Below are positions 36,417 through 45,477 of a stretch of DNA of 64,000 nt, piece after piece; positions within the stretch are counted from its first letter, which is position 1, and every line of letters starts with the position of its first letter. The translations under genes and the position numbers were made by a program. This DNA comes from Variovorax paradoxus NBRC 15149 (GTDB lineage Bacteria > Pseudomonadota > Gammaproteobacteria > Burkholderiales > Burkholderiaceae_C). The notes beneath the pieces are model-generated. The model was not told the DNA's origin. It did no database searches and saw only the letters and a list, made by a program, of their open reading frames with translations. The stretch covers positions 1 to 64,000 of the forward strand of contig NZ_BCUT01000006.1 of assembly GCF_001591365.1 (NCBI RefSeq), written 5' to 3'.

Positions 36417-37151
36417 GTGGCTCAAGGACCTGATGGCCCCGGATCTGCTCCCTCCCCTTCCGGGGGAGGGAGAAATGCCAGCGTCCGCGCCGAGCCGGGC
36501 GAAACCCTCGCCAAGCAACTCGCCCTCGTCATCGACCTCAACGTCTGCGTCGGCTGCCATGCCTGCGTCACTTCGTGCAAGCAGTGGAACACCTCCGGCA
36601 GCGCCGGCCCGCTGGCCGACGCGCAGCCCTACGGCGCCAACCCCTCCGGCACTTTCTTCAACCGCGTGCAGACCTACGAGGCCGGCACCTTCCCGGCCAC
36701 GCAGACGGTGCACTTCCCCAAGAGCTGCCTGCACTGCGAAGACCCGCCCTGCGTGCCCGTGTGCCCCACGGGTGCCAGCTACAAGCGCAAGGAAGACGGC
36801 ATCGTGCTGGTCGACTACGACAAGTGCATCGGCTGCAAGTACTGCGCATGGGCCTGTCCGTACGGCGCACGCGAGCTCGACGAGGAGCGCCAGGTCATGA
36901 CCAAGTGCACGCTGTGCGTCGACCGCATCTACGACGAGCACCTGCCCAAGGAAGACCGCAAGCCCGCCTGCGTCAAGGCCTGCCCCACCGGCGCGCGCCT
37001 GTTCGGCGACGTGAAGGACCCGGACTCCGAAGTGTCCAGGGCCATCCGCGAACGCGGCGGCTACCAACTGATGCCCGAGTGGGAAACCAGCCCGGCCAAC
37101 CAGTACCTGCCGCGCCGCGTCACGCAGCAGACCGCGGGGCAGGAGGAATAA
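36417..37151 (+). CDS. soeB: sulfite dehydrogenase iron-sulfur subunit (SoeB), start disrupted
   Basis: A ferredoxin-like subunit with four [4Fe-4S] clusters: CVGCHACVTSCKQW, CLHCEDPPCVPVCPTG, CIGCKYCAWACPYG and CTLCVDR with CVKACPTG. It carries electrons from SoeA to SoeC. The expected coupled start, ATGATG overlapping the soeA stop (36409-36414), is in a different frame from the body. Between them lies a 35-nt stretch with a palindromic repeat (36442-36476) whose removal would join the frames as MAPASVRAEPG. As it stands translation must begin at GTG 36417 (244 aa) or TTG 36390 (253 aa), both adding a Gly/Pro-rich head. Function of the cluster domain should be intact. Confidence 0.75.
   Translation: MAQGPDGPGSAPSPSGGGRNASVRAEPGETLAKQLALVIDLNVCVGCHACVTSCKQWNTSGSAGPLADAQPYGANPSGTFFNRVQTYEAGTFPATQTVHFPKSCLHCEDPPCVPVCPTGASYKRKEDGIVLVDYDKCIGCKYCAWACPYGARELDEERQVMTKCTLCVDRIYDEHLPKEDRKPACVKACPTGARLFGDVKDPDSEVSRAIRERGGYQLMPEWETSPANQYLPRRVTQQTAGQEE
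36442..36476. repeat. short palindromic repeat inside the 5' end of soeB
   Basis: The arms CTCCCTCCCC (36448-36457) and GGGGAGGGAG (36463-36472) pair perfectly around TTCCG. A 19-nt stretch at 36446-36464 matches 54222-54240 with a single mismatch, showing that it is a dispersed repeat. The outer limits are estimated from the frame break in soeB. Confidence 0.6.
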
Positions 37152-37155
37152 GAGC

Positions 37156-38088
37156 ATGCATCCCGCGTTCTCCATTCTTTTCTTCACCACGCTGGCCGGC
37201 GCCGCGCAGGGCCTGGTCGTCGCGCTTGCGCTCGCGGTGCTGCTGGGCCTCGCGCTCGCCCCCGGCTTTCTCGCGCTGGCGCTGGGCGTGGCCGAAGTGC
37301 TGCTCGTGGCCGGCCTGGCCGCATCGTTCATGCACCTGGGCCGCAAGAGCCGCGCCTGGCGCGCCGTGCTGATGTGGCGCACCTCGTGGATGTCGCGCGA
37401 AGTCATCGTGCTGCCGGCCTTCATCGCACTGGTGGCGCTGTGGTGGCTGTCGCTGCGCTTCGGCGCCGGCGCGCCGTGGACGTGGCTGCTGCCGGTGCTG
37501 GTGCTGTGCGGCGCGGCCGCGCTCTGGTACTGCACGGCCATGATCTATGCGTGCCTGCGCTTCATCGAGGAATGGGCGCATCCGCTGACTGTCGTCAACT
37601 TCACGCTCATCGGTTTGTCGTCGGGGCTGGTGCTGGCCTGTGCGATGGCGGTGCTGTCGGGCGAAGCACATTTCGTGCACCTGTTCGGCCCCTGGGCGCT
37701 CGCCGCCACGCTCGCGGCATGGGCCGCACGCGGCGGGGCGCTCAGGCGCAACGCGGCGATCCGCCACAAGTCGACCCTGCAATCGGCCACCGGCATCCGC
37801 GCCGAGAAGCTCGTGCAAAAGTCGATGGGCATGTCGGCCGGCTCGTTCAACACGCGCGAGTTCTTTCATGGCGCGACGCTGGCCGCGCTCAGGAACATGA
37901 AGCTCGGTTTCCTGCTGCTGGCCTTCGTGCTGCCTTCGCTGTTGCTGCTGTGGGGCGTTGCCAGCGGGGCCGTGTGGCCGTGGCTGCTGGCGGTGCTGGT
38001 GCAGGCGCCCGGGCTGCTCGCGGAGCGCTGGTTCTTCTTCGCGCAGGCGAAGCATCCGCAGAACCTGTACTACCAGGTGGTGTCCTGA
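37156..38088 (+). CDS. soeC: sulfite dehydrogenase membrane anchor (SoeC, DmsC family)
   Basis: A 310-aa inner-membrane protein with about eight hydrophobic helices, of the DmsC family that anchors DMSO-reductase-type enzymes and passes electrons to quinone. It starts HPAFSILFFTTLAGAAQGL, the usual beginning for this family. A strong AGGAGG ribosome site at the end of soeB precedes the ATG by about 9 nt. It closes the soeABC operon. No distinct terminator was seen in the 107-nt gap before the convergent gene. Confidence 0.83.
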   Translation: MHPAFSILFFTTLAGAAQGLVVALALAVLLGLALAPGFLALALGVAEVLLVAGLAASFMHLGRKSRAWRAVLMWRTSWMSREVIVLPAFIALVALWWLSLRFGAGAPWTWLLPVLVLCGAAALWYCTAMIYACLRFIEEWAHPLTVVNFTLIGLSSGLVLACAMAVLSGEAHFVHLFGPWALAATLAAWAARGGALRRNAAIRHKSTLQSATGIRAEKLVQKSMGMSAGSFNTREFFHGATLAALRNMKLGFLLLAFVLPSLLLLWGVASGAVWPWLLAVLVQAPGLLAERWFFFAQAKHPQNLYYQVVS

Positions 38089-38195
38089 GGATCGGACCAA
38101 GAAGGACTTCGGTCAGGCCTGGACAGGCCCCCCTAAGCGTGCGGCCGTCAGGCGACAGCGCGATGCCGTTGGCGTCATCACCGGCCGCGCCCACG

Positions 38196-40373
38196 TCATG
38201 CCTGGATCGGCGTCAGCAGTTTGTCGGGCGTGATCGGCAGGTCCCGCACGCGGCGTCCGGTGGCGTTGTACACCGCGTTGGCAATGGCGGCGGCCACGCT
38301 GGTGATACCGATCTCGCCCACGCCCTTCACGCCCATGCGGTTGACCCGGGTGTCGGTTTCGGGCGCAAAGAGCACCTGCACGTCGCCGATGTCCGCGTTC
38401 ACGGGCACGTGGTAGTCGGCCAGCGTGCGCGTGACGAAGTGGCCGCTGCGCTCGTCGAGCACCGACTCTTCCATCAGCGCGTTGCCAATGCCCCAGACGA
38501 TGCCGCCGATGATCTGCGACGCCGCGGTCTTGGGGTTGAGGATGCGCCCGGCCGCAATCACCGCCATGTAGCGCGGCACGCGCACCAGCCCCAGGTCTTC
38601 GTCGACCCACACTTCGGCAAAGTTGGCACCGAAAGCGTAGTGCGACCAGGCGGCGATGTCTGCGCCCGGCGTGGCCGTGTTGCTGGCGCGCCATTCGTTC
38701 AGCTGGGCCGCCTGCAGCAGCTCCGCCACGCTGGGTTCGCGCACGAAGCGCAGGTTGACCTTCTCGCGCAACTGCCGCTTGGCCGCTTCGCAGACCGCGA
38801 GCGCCGCGGTGCAGAAGGTGTTGGCGCCCCAGGAGCCGCCCGAGCCGGGTGTGGGAGGCAGGGCCGAATCGCCGAGCCGCACCTGCACCTTGTCGAGCGG
38901 CAGGCCCAGCGTTTCGGCCGCGGTCTGCGCAATGACGGTGTAGCTGCCGGTGCCGAGATCGGTCGCGCACATCTCGACCACCGCGCGCACGTCACGGCCG
39001 CTGCGCGTAAGCAAAAGATTGGCCGAAGCGCCGCGATGCGGTGCGCCGCGCGATGCTGCGCTCATGCCGTAGCCCACGAGCCAGTGGCCCTGCCGGCGGC
39101 TGCGCGGCATGGCGCTGCGGTTGCTCCAGCCGAATTTCTCGGCGCCGATGCGCAGGCATTCGACGAGCGATCGGCTGCCGAAGGGCTTGCCCGTGTCGAG
39201 GTCGGTGCGGGCATCGTTCCTCACGCGCAGTTCCACCGGGTCGATCTTCAGCTGCTCGGCAAGCTCGTCCATCGCCGATTCGAGCGCAAAGCTGCCGGGC
39301 GCCTCGCCCGGTGCGCGGGTCCACTTCGGCGTCTGCACGTTGAGCCTGAAGGCGCGGTGGGTGACCTGCGAGTTGGGCACCTCGTACATCATTCGCGAGA
39401 TGACGCCGGTCTGCTCGACGAACTCCTCGTGCACCGAGGTGTGGGTGACGGTGTCGTGGCCCAGCCCCGTGAGCCGGCCGCTCGCATCCGCGCCCAACCG
39501 CATGTGCTGGCGGTTGTGCTGGCGGAGGCCCACCACCATGAACATCTGCTGCCGCGTGAGCACATGCTTGACCGGCCGCTTCACGAGGCGCGCGGCCAGC
39601 ACCGTGAGCATCGCGTTGTCGCGCGTGAGGATCTTGCTGCCGAAGCCGCCGCCCACGAAGGGGCACACCACGCGCACGTTCTCGCGCGGAATGTCGAAGG
39701 TGGCGGCAATCGCGGGCGCGGCATCGCTCACCATCTGCAGCGAGTGGTGCACCGTGACCTTGTTGTCGCCCTCCCATGCGGCCACCGTGGCGTGCATCTC
39801 CATCGGGTGGTGGTGCTCGATGGGCGTGTTGTAGACCGCATCGACGGTGCCCGCCGCTGCGCGCAGGCCCTGGTCGAGGTCGCCGCGCCGCGTGTCGGTC
39901 TTGTAGCCGGCGTTGATGGCCGCCGGCGCATAGGCGTTGCGGACGTTGGCGTCGAAGCCGATGCGGGGCTGCGCCGCGTCGTAGCTCACCTTCACCAGCG
40001 TGGCCGCATGGCGTGCCTGCTCCAGCGTTTCGGCCACCACGAAGCCGATGAGCTGGCCGTGGTGGTGAATGGCCGTGTCCTGCAGCAGCGGCGTGGCGCG
40101 CGTGAAGCGGTTCTGCGGCGTCTCGGGCGCGGGCGGCGCCATTTTGGGCACGTTCTTGTGCGTGAGCACCAGCAGCACGCCGGGCAATTGCTCCGCCGCC
40201 GCGGTGTCGATGTCGCGCACGCGCCCGGCCGCCACGGTGCTGCCCAGCGCAACGCCGTACACCAGCCCCGGGTACGAGAACTCGGCCGCATAGCGCGCCT
40301 GGCCGGTCACCTTGAGGCGGCCGTCCACGCGGTCGACGGGCTGGCCGATGAGGGGAGTCGCTTGCCTGTTCAT
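38196..40373 (-). CDS. PaoC-like aldehyde oxidoreductase molybdenum subunit
   Basis: A 725-aa xanthine-dehydrogenase-family catalytic subunit. It begins with IGQPVDRVDGRLKVTGQARY, has VGGGFGSKILTRDNAMLTVL near residue 240 and GVGEIGITSVAAAIANAVYN near 685 with the catalytic Glu in GVGEIG. Closest by layout to PaoC/YagR, the periplasmic aldehyde oxidoreductase exported with its small subunit. It is the last gene of a three-gene operon with 4-nt overlaps. It faces soeC tail to tail. The substrate may be an aromatic or other aldehyde; a link to sulfoacetaldehyde is only conjecture. Confidence 0.82.
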   Translation of the reverse strand: MNRQATPLIGQPVDRVDGRLKVTGQARYAAEFSYPGLVYGVALGSTVAAGRVRDIDTAAAEQLPGVLLVLTHKNVPKMAPPAPETPQNRFTRATPLLQDTAIHHHGQLIGFVVAETLEQARHAATLVKVSYDAAQPRIGFDANVRNAYAPAAINAGYKTDTRRGDLDQGLRAAAGTVDAVYNTPIEHHHPMEMHATVAAWEGDNKVTVHHSLQMVSDAAPAIAATFDIPRENVRVVCPFVGGGFGSKILTRDNAMLTVLAARLVKRPVKHVLTRQQMFMVVGLRQHNRQHMRLGADASGRLTGLGHDTVTHTSVHEEFVEQTGVISRMMYEVPNSQVTHRAFRLNVQTPKWTRAPGEAPGSFALESAMDELAEQLKIDPVELRVRNDARTDLDTGKPFGSRSLVECLRIGAEKFGWSNRSAMPRSRRQGHWLVGYGMSAASRGAPHRGASANLLLTRSGRDVRAVVEMCATDLGTGSYTVIAQTAAETLGLPLDKVQVRLGDSALPPTPGSGGSWGANTFCTAALAVCEAAKRQLREKVNLRFVREPSVAELLQAAQLNEWRASNTATPGADIAAWSHYAFGANFAEVWVDEDLGLVRVPRYMAVIAAGRILNPKTAASQIIGGIVWGIGNALMEESVLDERSGHFVTRTLADYHVPVNADIGDVQVLFAPETDTRVNRMGVKGVGEIGITSVAAAIANAVYNATGRRVRDLPITPDKLLTPIQA

Positions 40374-41362
40374 GCCGTGCTCCTGCTCGTGGTTTCCAGC
40401 GCGCGCACGATGCTTCGCTTGGCCAGTTCGATCTTGAAGCGGTTGTGCTCGAAGCCCGTGGCGCCGGCCAGCGCGGCATCCGCCGCCTGGCGGAACAACG
40501 CCAGGCTGGGCTCGGTGCCCTGCAGCAGCGCCTCGGCCTCGCGCGCGCGCCAGGGCATGTGCGCCACGCCGCCCAGGCAGATGCGCGCCTGCCGGATGCG
40601 GCTGCCCTCCATGTCGAGCGCGGCCGCCACCGACACCAGTGCAAAGGCATAGCTGGCACGGTCGCGCACCTTCAGGTAATGCGAGCGCTGCGCGAAGCGG
40701 GCGCTTTCGGCCGGCAGGTCGATGGCGGTGATCAGCTCGCCGGGCGCAAGGTTGGCATCGAGTTCGGGCGTCTCGCCCGGCAGGCGGTGGAACTGCGCAA
40801 TCGGAATCGTCCTGCGGCCTGAGGGCCCCTGCAGCTGCACCACCGCATCGAGCGCGTGCAGCGCCTGCGCCATGTCGCCCGGGTAGCTCGCGATGCACTT
40901 CGCGCTGGTGCCCAGCACCGCGTGGTTGCGATTGAAGCCCTGCAGCGCGCTGCAGCCCGTGCCCGGCTCGCGCTTGTTGCAGGGCTGGGTCACGTCGTAG
41001 AAGTAGGGGCAGCGCGTGCGCTGGCGCAGGTTGCCGCCGTTGGTAGCCGCATTGCGCAGCTGGCCCGAGGCGCCCGCAAGAATGGCCTGCGCCACCAGCG
41101 GATAGCGCGTGCGCAGCACGGGGTGGCTGGCCGTGTCGCTGTTGCGCGCCAGCGCGCCCAGCCGGAGCCCGCCACCGGGCTGCGCCTCGATGGCCGCGAG
41201 CGGCAGGCGGTTGATGTCCACCAGCTGGTCGGGCGCTTCCACGCCTTCCTTCATCAGGTCGACGATGTTGGTGCCACCGGCCAGGAACCGGGCGCCCGGC
41301 TGCGTGGCCGCCCGGACGGCCGTGTCCACGTCGGTGGCGCGGGTGAATGCGAAGGGCTTCAT
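40370..41362 (-). CDS. PaoB-like FAD/[4Fe-4S] subunit
   Basis: A 330-aa flavin subunit. The FAD site is GARFLAGGTNIVDLMKEGV near residue 23 and GASGQLRNAATNGGNLRQRT near 97. A Cys-rich insert (CPYFYDV, CNKREPGTGC and AKCIASYP, about residues 118-160) matches the extra [4Fe-4S] cluster known in PaoB. ATGA overlaps join it to both neighbours. It passes electrons from the iron-sulfur subunit to the final acceptor. Confidence 0.82.
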   Translation of the reverse strand: MKPFAFTRATDVDTAVRAATQPGARFLAGGTNIVDLMKEGVEAPDQLVDINRLPLAAIEAQPGGGLRLGALARNSDTASHPVLRTRYPLVAQAILAGASGQLRNAATNGGNLRQRTRCPYFYDVTQPCNKREPGTGCSALQGFNRNHAVLGTSAKCIASYPGDMAQALHALDAVVQLQGPSGRRTIPIAQFHRLPGETPELDANLAPGELITAIDLPAESARFAQRSHYLKVRDRASYAFALVSVAAALDMEGSRIRQARICLGGVAHMPWRAREAEALLQGTEPSLALFRQAADAALAGATGFEHNRFKIELAKRSIVRALETTSRSTA

Positions 41363-42132
41363 GCGCGGCTCCTTCGGCCGTTGCCCGCACGCGGCATCAG
41401 GCTCACTTCGCGCACCGCGGCCACGATGCCCGGGTAGGCGCCGCAGCGGCAGATGTTGCCCGACATGCGCTCGCGGATCTCGGCGTCGCTCAGCTGCGCC
41501 ACCGGCCCGGTGCGCCGCACATCGGCCGTGACATGGCTCGGCGCGCCTTGCTCCGCCTCGCGCAGCATGCCCACGGCCGAGCAGATCTGCCCCGAGGTGC
41601 AATAGCCGCACTGGAACCCGTCGTGCTTGATGAAGGCGGCCTGCATCGGATGCAGCTCGCTGCCGCGCGCCAGCCCCTCGATGGTGGTGACTTCCGCCCC
41701 GTCGTGCGAGAGCGCGAGCGCCAGGCAGGAGTTGATGCGCCGGCCATTGACGAGCACCGTGCACGCGCCGCATTGGCCGTGGTCGCAGCCTTTCTTCGTA
41801 CCCGGCAGCGCCATCTGCTCGCGCAGCAGGTCGAGCAGGGTCGTGCGCGGATCGACTTGCAGCGCATGCGGCTTGCCGTTGACGCGCAGGGCCAGGGCCA
41901 TGGAAGACGAAGAGGGCGGCGCTGGATCGGCATTCGCCTGCGCGGCCGTTGCGACGGACGCTGCCATGGGCGCGGACGCCAGGATGCCGGCGATGCCGGT
42001 CGTCCCGCTTTCCGCAAGGAAGGCGCGGCGGGTCAGCTGGCCGGCGGGTGAGGGGAGAAGAGGGTTGCTGTTGTCGTTATCGTCGTCAGGCAAATCATCG
42101 GCCTGCCGTTCATCGGAAAGGAGGGATGTCAT
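41359..42132 (-). CDS. PaoA-like [2Fe-2S] subunit with twin-arginine signal
   Basis: A 257-aa small subunit. A twin-arginine signal LTRRAFLAESGTTGIAGILA lies near residues 35-54 after an acidic head, so the whole complex is probably exported by Tat. The two [2Fe-2S] sites are GCDHGQCGACTVLVNG and QCGYCTSGQ with GNICRCGAYP. The ATG at 42132 is preferred over a GTG four codons earlier. This is the first gene of the operon. Confidence 0.82.
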   Translation of the reverse strand: MTSLLSDERQADDLPDDDNDNSNPLLPSPAGQLTRRAFLAESGTTGIAGILASAPMAASVATAAQANADPAPPSSSSMALALRVNGKPHALQVDPRTTLLDLLREQMALPGTKKGCDHGQCGACTVLVNGRRINSCLALALSHDGAEVTTIEGLARGSELHPMQAAFIKHDGFQCGYCTSGQICSAVGMLREAEQGAPSHVTADVRRTGPVAQLSDAEIRERMSGNICRCGAYPGIVAAVREVSLMPRAGNGRRSRA

Positions 42133-42227
42133 CGTGTGTGGCACCTGGGGATGGATCGATCGATGAAGGAGCCTCGTCGTGCGGGGCGTGGCCCATGCGC
42201 TGTCGAGGGGCGTCGATTCCCCAGCTT

Positions 42228-42241
42228 AGCTATCGATAGCT
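42228..42241. promoter_or_regulatory. 14-bp perfect palindrome
   Basis: AGCTATCGATAGCT lies in the 153-nt region between the [2Fe-2S] subunit start and the stop of the penicillin-binding protein gene. It may be an operator or a dispersed palindrome; GCTATC/GATAGC arms also occur in the terminator at 47.6 kb. No other structure was noted in this gap. Confidence 0.35.
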
Positions 42242-42285
42242 TGTTGCAGGCATCGGTTTTTTTAATACCTGCTGCGGGAGGCGAG

Positions 42286-45200
42286 TCAATCCCCTCCGCA
42301 TCCCCCGCGCTCCAGCACCGGCAGCAATTGCGGCCCGAGCGACTTCAGCAGCTGCGTCGGCAGTGCGCTCGTGAACCGGTAGCGCGCGGCGTACGGCTCG
42401 TTCACGTAGGCCATGATGGTGCCGAAGTAGCGGTCGCCGATGGTGAACACGAAGGTGGCCGAGCGGCTGATCTTGCGCTCCGGGCCCGCGCCAGCGCCGC
42501 GGCCGTTGTGGCCGTAGCGGTGGTCGCCGGTGCCGGTCTTGCCGCCGATCTCTATCGCCCGGCCGTTCGCGTCCACCAGGGCATCCTTCAGGCGCCGCGC
42601 CGTGCCGTCCTGCACCACCTGCACCAGCGCGCGGCGCAGCGTTGCGGCCACTTCGGCGGGCAGCACGCGCTCGGCGCCCGCGCCTTGCGCCTCGAGCCGC
42701 GTCTCGTAGGGCGTGTCGCGCGCAAAGTGCAGTGCGCCGACGCGCTGCACCGGCCGCCGTACGCCGTCGCTGGCGATGATGCCCATCAGTTCCGCCAATG
42801 CGGCCGGCCGGTCGCCCGAGGCGCCAATGGCGCTCGCATAGGACGGCGTCAGCGATTCGAAGGGGTAGCCCAGGCGCTGCCACGAGCGATGGATTTCCGC
42901 GAACGCATCGAGCTCGACTAGCTCGCGCAAGCGCTTGTCCTGTGCGCTCTTGTGCCGCGTCTTGAAGAGCCAGGCGTAGACCTCCTGGCGTTCGCTCGCG
43001 CTCGCGTCGAGCACCTCGGTCAGGGTTGCGCCGGGGTGGCGCCGCAGGTATCCCACCAGCCAGAGTTCGAGCGGATGCACGCGCGCGACGTAGCCGCGGT
43101 CCGCGAGCGACAGGCCCGAGTAGGTGGTGTGCAGCGCCCGCAGTGCGCGCGGCGAGCCGGCGCCCTTGCCCAGCCGCTGCGTGAGCAGCTCGTCGAGCCG
43201 TTCTTCGCTGGCCCCGGGCTCGATCGTGAACAGCGCGCTTGCCAGGCGCGGCGCCGATGGCTTCAGGCTGCGCAGCAGCAGTGCCTCGGCGCCCGCGGCC
43301 GACTGGCGCTGGTACTTGCGATAGAAGCGGATCAGGTAGGCCGAGCCTTCGCGGTCGGCAAAGCGCTCGAGCATCTCGCGCCGGCGCGGGTCGGCCGGGT
43401 CCTTCAGCAGGCTCTCGGCATCCGATGCGCCGCCGAACATGCGGTGGCGCACCACGTCGCGCATCAGGCGGATGAACACCAGGTTGACCGAATGCTTGAA
43501 GCCTTCGCGCACCGTCATCGATTCGCTGTTGCGCGAGCGCTCGAAATTCTCGAACTGGTGCAGGCCGCCACCCGTGAAGAACGATTCGCCGGGGTTCGCC
43601 GAATACTTGCGCTCCATGGCCGCCTCGAGCATCGGCGTGAGGCGGCGATCCTTGGCGCGCAACAGGTACTGCCGCGCCCACGCGCCGAGCGGATCGCGCG
43701 GGTTGTTCGGCAGCGCCGTCAGCTGGGCGGCGCCCAGGTCCGCCCAGCGGGCATGCAGCTCGGCCACGATCTCGAGGTAACTCACCAGCGTGCGCAGCTT
43801 GGCGGTGGAACCCAGGTCCAGCCGCGCGCCCTGGTTCACGTCGAAAGGCTGGTTGATGTTGTCGGCCTGCACGCGCAGCAGGTTGGCCTGCGCGCCGCGC
43901 TCGAACAGCGTGAAGCTGTAGATCAGCGGGGCCGGGTCCGCGCCCGGGTCGAGCATGTGGGCGCCGAACAAGCCCGCGGCCTTGGCGGCGGCGGGCGTGC
44001 GCAGGCCGGTCAGCACCTGCGCCGCCAGCGCCTGCGCTTCGCCGTCCAGGCTGGTCTCAGCCTCCAGGTCGAGCCGTTCCAGGTCGTAGGCGCGCGGCAC
44101 GTCGAGCAGCGTGGAGATGTGGGTGCGCAGCGCGATGGTGGCCTTGCGCTGCACGAAGTCCGTGCGCGGCCTGGTCGGCAGTTCGGGCCGCAGATTCAGC
44201 GGCAGCGGCAGCGCCGCATCGCGCAGCGTGGGCGCGATCAGGCCCGCATCGCCCATCAGCCGCAGGTAGCTGTCGGTCAGCCGCGCCAGGCCGGTGCCGT
44301 CGCCGAGCAGGTGCTGCGAAGGGCGGCGCTGCGCGATCATCAGCGACAGCGCCTGCTTGAAGGCCTCGGCCTGGCGCTGGAGCGCCTCGGGCGTGGGCGT
44401 GGTCGCCCCTTCCGCGTTGTCGGCGAGCAGGCGGTTGACCTCGCGGAAGTCGCGCCCGTACCAGGCCCACAGGCCATCGCCCATGCCGTGCACTTCGCCG
44501 ATGCCGGGGCGCGCGGCCAGCGGCACGGTGTCGAGGTAGTCGACGACGATCTGGCGGCGGCGTGCCAGCGTGTCGTCGCCGTCCTGGTAGGCGCGCACCG
44601 AGGCCGAGGCCATCTGGCGCAGCTTCTCGCGGACCGACCCGGTGCGCCCCTGCGGCGAATGGCGGTACTTTTCGATCTGCGTGGCCAGCGTGCTGCCGCC
44701 GGTCGCGGTCGCGCCCGGGCTGAACACCCGCAGCCCCTGCTCGACCGCGGCCTTGGCAAAGCGCTCCGGATCGAGCGCGGGATTGCGCTGCGCCGGCTCC
44801 GCGTCGAGCAGATGGCGGTCCTCGACGAACAGCAGGGCGCTCACCAGCAGCGGCGGCACGTCTTCGAAGCGCTCGTAGGCGCGCTGGGGCACGCGCGTGT
44901 GCAGCAGCGCCGTGTTGCGGCAGTCGCGCACCGTCAGGCCGGCCTGGTTCTTCTCGCGGTAGGGCGTGAAAAGCCCGCGCTCTTGCAGTTCGACCAGCCG
45001 CGGCGACATGCGCGCCTGGCGCGTGATGGCAAAGCCCCGCGGCTGCAGGCGTTCGATGAAGTCGGGAAGATCGTGGTAGCCGAGCCGCGCGTCGTACGGC
45101 CCGCTATGAGGAAAGCGGATGGCGTCGCTGGCGCCGTCAACGACGCTGAAGCCCGCGCCGCTGGCAAAGTCGCGCCACAGGGCCGATTGCCATCGGGAGG

Positions 45201-45291
45201 TCTTCAGCTCGTCGACCACCGCAAAAGTGGCAAGCGCGCCTACCACGGCGAGTCCAGTGCCGATCCAGAAGACCTTCTTGAACCTTGTCAT
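42286..45291 (-). CDS. bifunctional penicillin-binding protein (transglycosylase/transpeptidase)
   Basis: A 1001-aa class A penicillin-binding protein. A membrane anchor covers residues 6-26. The GT51 glycosyltransferase domain is marked by LLFVEDRHLLDAEP near residue 150 and TATGGSTLATQIEKYRHSP near 205. The transpeptidase domain has the active-site Ser in DLGSTAKLRTLV (SxxK form STAK), SVN as the second motif in GFKHSVNLVF, and KTGTGDHRYG near residue 920. It polymerises and cross-links peptidoglycan in the periplasm. It is longer than typical PBP1a, with insertions between the domains. Monocistronic as far as seen. Confidence 0.8.
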   Translation of the reverse strand: MTRFKKVFWIGTGLAVVGALATFAVVDELKTSRWQSALWRDFASGAGFSVVDGASDAIRFPHSGPYDARLGYHDLPDFIERLQPRGFAITRQARMSPRLVELQERGLFTPYREKNQAGLTVRDCRNTALLHTRVPQRAYERFEDVPPLLVSALLFVEDRHLLDAEPAQRNPALDPERFAKAAVEQGLRVFSPGATATGGSTLATQIEKYRHSPQGRTGSVREKLRQMASASVRAYQDGDDTLARRRQIVVDYLDTVPLAARPGIGEVHGMGDGLWAWYGRDFREVNRLLADNAEGATTPTPEALQRQAEAFKQALSLMIAQRRPSQHLLGDGTGLARLTDSYLRLMGDAGLIAPTLRDAALPLPLNLRPELPTRPRTDFVQRKATIALRTHISTLLDVPRAYDLERLDLEAETSLDGEAQALAAQVLTGLRTPAAAKAAGLFGAHMLDPGADPAPLIYSFTLFERGAQANLLRVQADNINQPFDVNQGARLDLGSTAKLRTLVSYLEIVAELHARWADLGAAQLTALPNNPRDPLGAWARQYLLRAKDRRLTPMLEAAMERKYSANPGESFFTGGGLHQFENFERSRNSESMTVREGFKHSVNLVFIRLMRDVVRHRMFGGASDAESLLKDPADPRRREMLERFADREGSAYLIRFYRKYQRQSAAGAEALLLRSLKPSAPRLASALFTIEPGASEERLDELLTQRLGKGAGSPRALRALHTTYSGLSLADRGYVARVHPLELWLVGYLRRHPGATLTEVLDASASERQEVYAWLFKTRHKSAQDKRLRELVELDAFAEIHRSWQRLGYPFESLTPSYASAIGASGDRPAALAELMGIIASDGVRRPVQRVGALHFARDTPYETRLEAQGAGAERVLPAEVAATLRRALVQVVQDGTARRLKDALVDANGRAIEIGGKTGTGDHRYGHNGRGAGAGPERKISRSATFVFTIGDRYFGTIMAYVNEPYAARYRFTSALPTQLLKSLGPQLLPVLERGGCGGD

Positions 45292-45477
45292 GCTGCCTCG
45301 CACAGTCTGAACCGGGGGTCCGTCCAGCGCGATGATGCGCTTTCCGCGGCCACTTGGCTCGCGTGCGCGGCAATCTTGCGTGCCGGAAAACTACCTATGG
45401 CGAGTCAGCGCCGCGTTGGCATACAAGTCGTAGTTCGGTTGTTTCAGCGGTAACGAGGTAGGTGGCTGGGGGTTTTT
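45292..45477. other. intergenic region between Pta-like gene and penicillin-binding protein gene
   Basis: This 186-nt gap holds the promoter side of the penicillin-binding protein gene and the end of the Pta-like gene. An imperfect hairpin, GGTGGCTG with CAGCCCACC around a T-rich loop, spans 45461-45487. No gene was found. Confidence 0.35.

Noticed and set aside
37374..40652. Very long plus-strand frame (over 1000 codons) opposite the PaoB/PaoC-like genes
   Set aside because: It is antisense to strongly recognisable genes, has a His/Arg/Ala-rich composition and no family motif. Such frames arise from high G+C at third codon positions.
42952..45453. Over 800-codon plus-strand frame opposite the penicillin-binding protein gene
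   Set aside because: Antisense shadow; the minus strand carries all the expected catalytic motifs.
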